In this document: positions 62,037-64,000 of the stretch, one piece after another
Layout: every line of letters begins with the position of its first letter
How positions within the stretch are numbered: the first letter of the stretch is position 1
Source: Deltaproteobacteria bacterium
GTDB taxonomy: Bacteria > Desulfobacterota > Binatia > HRBIN30 > JACQVA1
Direction of reading: 5' to 3'
Assembly: GCA_016178705.1 (NCBI GenBank)
Contig: JACOST010000030.1
Coordinates: 124,001 to 188,000 of the forward strand
DNA: 64,000 nucleotides
The notes under the pieces: generated by a model
Told to the model about the DNA's origin: nothing
Databases searched by the model: none
The model's input: only the letters and a program-made list of their open reading frames with translations
Position numbers and translations under genes: made by a program

Positions 62037-62705
62037 ATGTCCGAGCGTGCACTGAACGAGATCGACGCCAAGGCGCTGCTGCGGCGCGCCGGCGTGTCGG
62101 TGATCGCGACCGCGTTGGCGCGCACGCCCGCGGAGGCGCGGGCCGCGGCGGAGCGTCTGGGATGTCCCGCCGCCGTAAAGATCGTTTCGCCCGACATCGT
62201 TCACAAGTCGGACGTTGGCGGCGTTCGCCTCAACCTCGCGACCCCAGCCGAGGTCGAAGCGGCCGCAGCCGCGATGCTCGCCCATGTGCGCGCCGCGCGA
62301 CCCGACGCGCAGGTGCTCGGCGTGGCGGTGCAACCGATGGCGCCTGCGGGCGGCGTCGAGATCATCGTTGGCGTGCAACACGATCCGCAGTTCGGCCCGG
62401 TCATCATGTTCGGTCTCGGCGGCGTGTTGGTGGAAGTGTTTGCCGATGTGGTCTTCCGATTGATTCCGTTGACGCCGCGCGACGCGCGGCAAATGGTACG
62501 AGAGATTCGCGGCGCGCGCCTGCTCGGCGCCGTGCGCGGCCGCCCGCCGGTGAATATGTCACAGCTCGAACAATTGCTGCTCGCGGTCTCCGCCCTCGTC
62601 GAGCAACGCCCCGACATCGTCGAGCTCGACCTCAATCCAGTGCTCGCGTATCCCGATCGCGTGATTGCGGTCGACGCGCGGGCATTGTTGCGAGCGGCCT
62701 CGTGA
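62037..62705 (+). CDS. NDP-forming acyl-CoA ligase, beta (ATP-grasp) subunit
   Basis: A 222-residue ATP-grasp domain with LNEIDAKALLRRAGVSVIAT, AVKIVSPDIVHKSDVGGVRL (nucleotide-binding), VEIIVGVQHDPQFGPVIMFG, GGVLVEVFADVVFRLIPL and ELDLNPVLAYPD. It is the beta half of ADP-forming acetyl/acyl-CoA synthetases. Such proteins interconvert acyl-CoA plus NDP and free acid plus NTP. ATG 62037 is used. It overlaps the alpha-subunit gene by four bases (GTGA). Confidence 0.9.
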   Translation: MSERALNEIDAKALLRRAGVSVIATALARTPAEARAAAERLGCPAAVKIVSPDIVHKSDVGGVRLNLATPAEVEAAAAAMLAHVRAARPDAQVLGVAVQPMAPAGGVEIIVGVQHDPQFGPVIMFGLGGVLVEVFADVVFRLIPLTPRDARQMVREIRGARLLGAVRGRPPVNMSQLEQLLLAVSALVEQRPDIVELDLNPVLAYPDRVIAVDARALLRAAS

Positions 62706-64000
62706 CGTTCAGCCGCGCGCAATTCGATCGCGCCTTCAATCCGCGCGTCGTCGCCGTCGTCGGCGACAAGTTGATGAACGGCTTTCTCTGGCTGCACGCG
62801 CTCAAAGCCTTCAACGGTAAGTTGTACTCGGTGCAGATCGATCCCAACGAGATTCCAGCGATCGAAGCGCTTGGCGTCACCAACGTCGCCAGCCTGCTCG
62901 ATATCCCCGAGCCGGTCGACTACGTCGTGCTCGCCGTCCCGCGCCAGGTGGCGCCGCGTGTGTTGGATGATTGCGTGACGAAGGCGGTCGGCGCGGTCAC
63001 GCTCTTCACCGCCGGCTTCTCGGAGACCGGCGAGGCCGAAGGCGAACGTCTCGAACAACAGATTGTGACGATCGCGCAGCGCGGCCGCTTGCTGCTTGTC
63101 GGCCCAAACTGCATGGGCCTGGCCAACCCGCGCCTCGGGTTGTGCAACTTTCCGAATCAGCCTGCGGGCGAGAGTGCGGCAGGCCACGTCGGATTTCTCG
63201 GGCAGAGCGGTACCCACACCATCAACTTCGTCATGCGCGCGCCTGGTCGAGGCGTCGGGATCAGTAAGGCGGCGAGTATCGGCAACGCCTCCGTCGTCGA
63301 TGCGTGCGACTACCTCGAATACTTGCGCGACGATCCCGACACCAGCGCCATCGCCATGTACGTCGAGGGCGTGCGCAATGGGCGCCGCTTCTTCGAGGTG
63401 TTGCGCGCTACCACGCGCGTCAAGCCGGTCGTGATCTGGAAGGGCGGGCAGAGCGGTGCCGGCCAACGTGCGATCTTCTCGCACACGGCGGCCCTCGCCA
63501 CGCCGACGGCGGTGTGGACCGGCATGCTTCGTCAAGCGGGCGCCGTCAGCGCCGACGGACTGGACGAACTCATCGACATCGTTGCGGCGCTACAGACGGG
63601 CAAAACCGCGACCGGCGGGCGCGCCGGCCTCATCGCGATGACCGGCGGACCGTCAGTCGCTCTCACCGACGCCTTCACGCGAACCGGCCTCGACGTGCCG
63701 CTGCTCAGCGACGCGTCGTACGCGCGCTTGCGCGAGTTCTTCAACGTCGTCGGCGGGAGCTTTCGTAACCCACTCGACGCTGGCAGCACGATCGCGATGG
63801 GGTTCCGCATCGACAATCTCGAAAAGCTGCTCGACATCCTTGACGCCGAGGCTGGCATCGACGTCATCGCCGTCGATCTCGGCGCCGGCTTAGCAGTCGA
63901 CCGCTGGCGCGAGATCTCAGCAGGACTGACCGGCATGCTCGAACTACTCGCCGGCTTTGCGGCACGCTCGTCGAAGCCGCTGGCGGTGATCATCGAGCCG
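62702..64000 (+). CDS. NDP-forming acyl-CoA ligase, alpha subunit, partial
   Basis: At least 433 residues; the C-terminus lies beyond the window. Domains: CoA-binding Rossmann fold (VVAVVGDKLMNGFLWLHALK, LVGPNCMGLANPRLGLCNF), CoA-ligase domains with GFLGQSGTHTINFVMRA and IGNASVVDACDYLEYLRDD, the phosphohistidine segment FSHTAALATPTAVW, and MTGGPSVALTDAF further on. The start is GTG 62702 overlapping the beta-subunit stop. The order beta-alpha on two genes is the split form of a gene that is fused in many bacteria and archaea. Substrate (acetate, propionate, aryl acids) is open. Confidence 0.9.
   Translation, partial: MTFSRAQFDRAFNPRVVAVVGDKLMNGFLWLHALKAFNGKLYSVQIDPNEIPAIEALGVTNVASLLDIPEPVDYVVLAVPRQVAPRVLDDCVTKAVGAVTLFTAGFSETGEAEGERLEQQIVTIAQRGRLLLVGPNCMGLANPRLGLCNFPNQPAGESAAGHVGFLGQSGTHTINFVMRAPGRGVGISKAASIGNASVVDACDYLEYLRDDPDTSAIAMYVEGVRNGRRFFEVLRATTRVKPVVIWKGGQSGAGQRAIFSHTAALATPTAVWTGMLRQAGAVSADGLDELIDIVAALQTGKTATGGRAGLIAMTGGPSVALTDAFTRTGLDVPLLSDASYARLREFFNVVGGSFRNPLDAGSTIAMGFRIDNLEKLLDILDAEAGIDVIAVDLGAGLAVDRWREISAGLTGMLELLAGFAARSSKPLAVIIEP

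Noticed and set aside
62201-63535. 444-residue minus-strand frame opposite the acyl-CoA ligase genes
   Set aside because: The opposite strand has clear ATP-grasp and CoA-binding motifs; this is a shadow.

Overview
This 64 kb window is GC-rich chromosomal DNA from a Gram-negative bacterium. Outer-membrane and periplasmic functions are plentiful: Lnt, DsbD, a PagL-like lipid A deacylase, a TonB-dependent receptor with TonB, a porin-cytochrome and several lipoproteins. No rRNA, tRNA, CRISPR array, transposase, integrase or phage structural gene was recognised. The mix of a P450, an LLM (luciferase-like, F420-type) oxidoreductase, a PEP mutase/isocitrate lyase-like enzyme, an NDP-forming acyl-CoA ligase and secreted Thr/Pro/Ser-rich proteins with cohesin-like and dockerin-like ends fits an uncultured deltaproteobacterial-type lineage such as Candidatus Binatota. 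That placement is an inference from gene content and style, not from a marker tree.

Layout. 1-9.0 kb is housekeeping: a ferredoxin with a zinc ribbon (cut by the window edge), recO, then grpE-dnaK, a terminator, dnaJ, an LpoA-like lipoprotein, thiL and larB. 9.0-17.7 kb holds small metabolic genes, a GIY-YIG-like/HEPN-like gene pair, and a LuxE-like ligase, LuxC-like acyl reductase and class III aminotransferase in a row, followed by a zinc alcohol dehydrogenase. 17.7-31.5 kb holds two large secreted repeat proteins, lnt, a cold-shock protein plus DEAD-box helicase, dsbD, pagL-like, a ribBA with a degenerate second domain, a cytochrome P450 and an inositol oxygenase homologue. 31.5-36.4 kb is a regulatory block with three ECF sigma factors, each tightly coupled to a different partner: a VOC protein plus isoaspartyl methyltransferase, a ChrR-like cupin anti-sigma, and an RskA-like anti-sigma. 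36.5-42.3 kb contains a Cys-rich lipoprotein, DUF4331, a small lipoprotein, a TPR protein and HupE/UreJ.

42.5-49.8 kb is the most striking part: a seven-gene minus-strand operon encoding a porin fused to an N-terminal c-type heme (Cyc2-like), a BamE/SmpA-like lipid- or envelope-associated protein, a monoheme cytochrome c, a GltD-like FAD/multi-[4Fe-4S] oxidoreductase, a Rieske protein, a cytochrome b and a pentaheme membrane-anchored cytochrome c. Read together it looks like a path from the cell exterior through the periplasm to a bc-type complex with an NAD(P)H-linked flavoprotein. A Tat-exported multicopper oxidase, an outer-membrane protein and a Cys/His-rich small protein are divergent from it.

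53.2-54.6 kb is an overlapping three-gene operon of uncharacterised proteins, visibly less GC-rich than its surroundings. 54.7-64 kb has a PEP mutase-like enzyme, DUF4260, a His-rich protein with a TonB-dependent receptor and TonB (probable metal uptake), an LLM oxidoreductase, a PAP2 phosphatase and a split NDP-forming acyl-CoA ligase cut by the window end. Intergenic joints repeatedly carry short degenerate tandem or inverted motifs.
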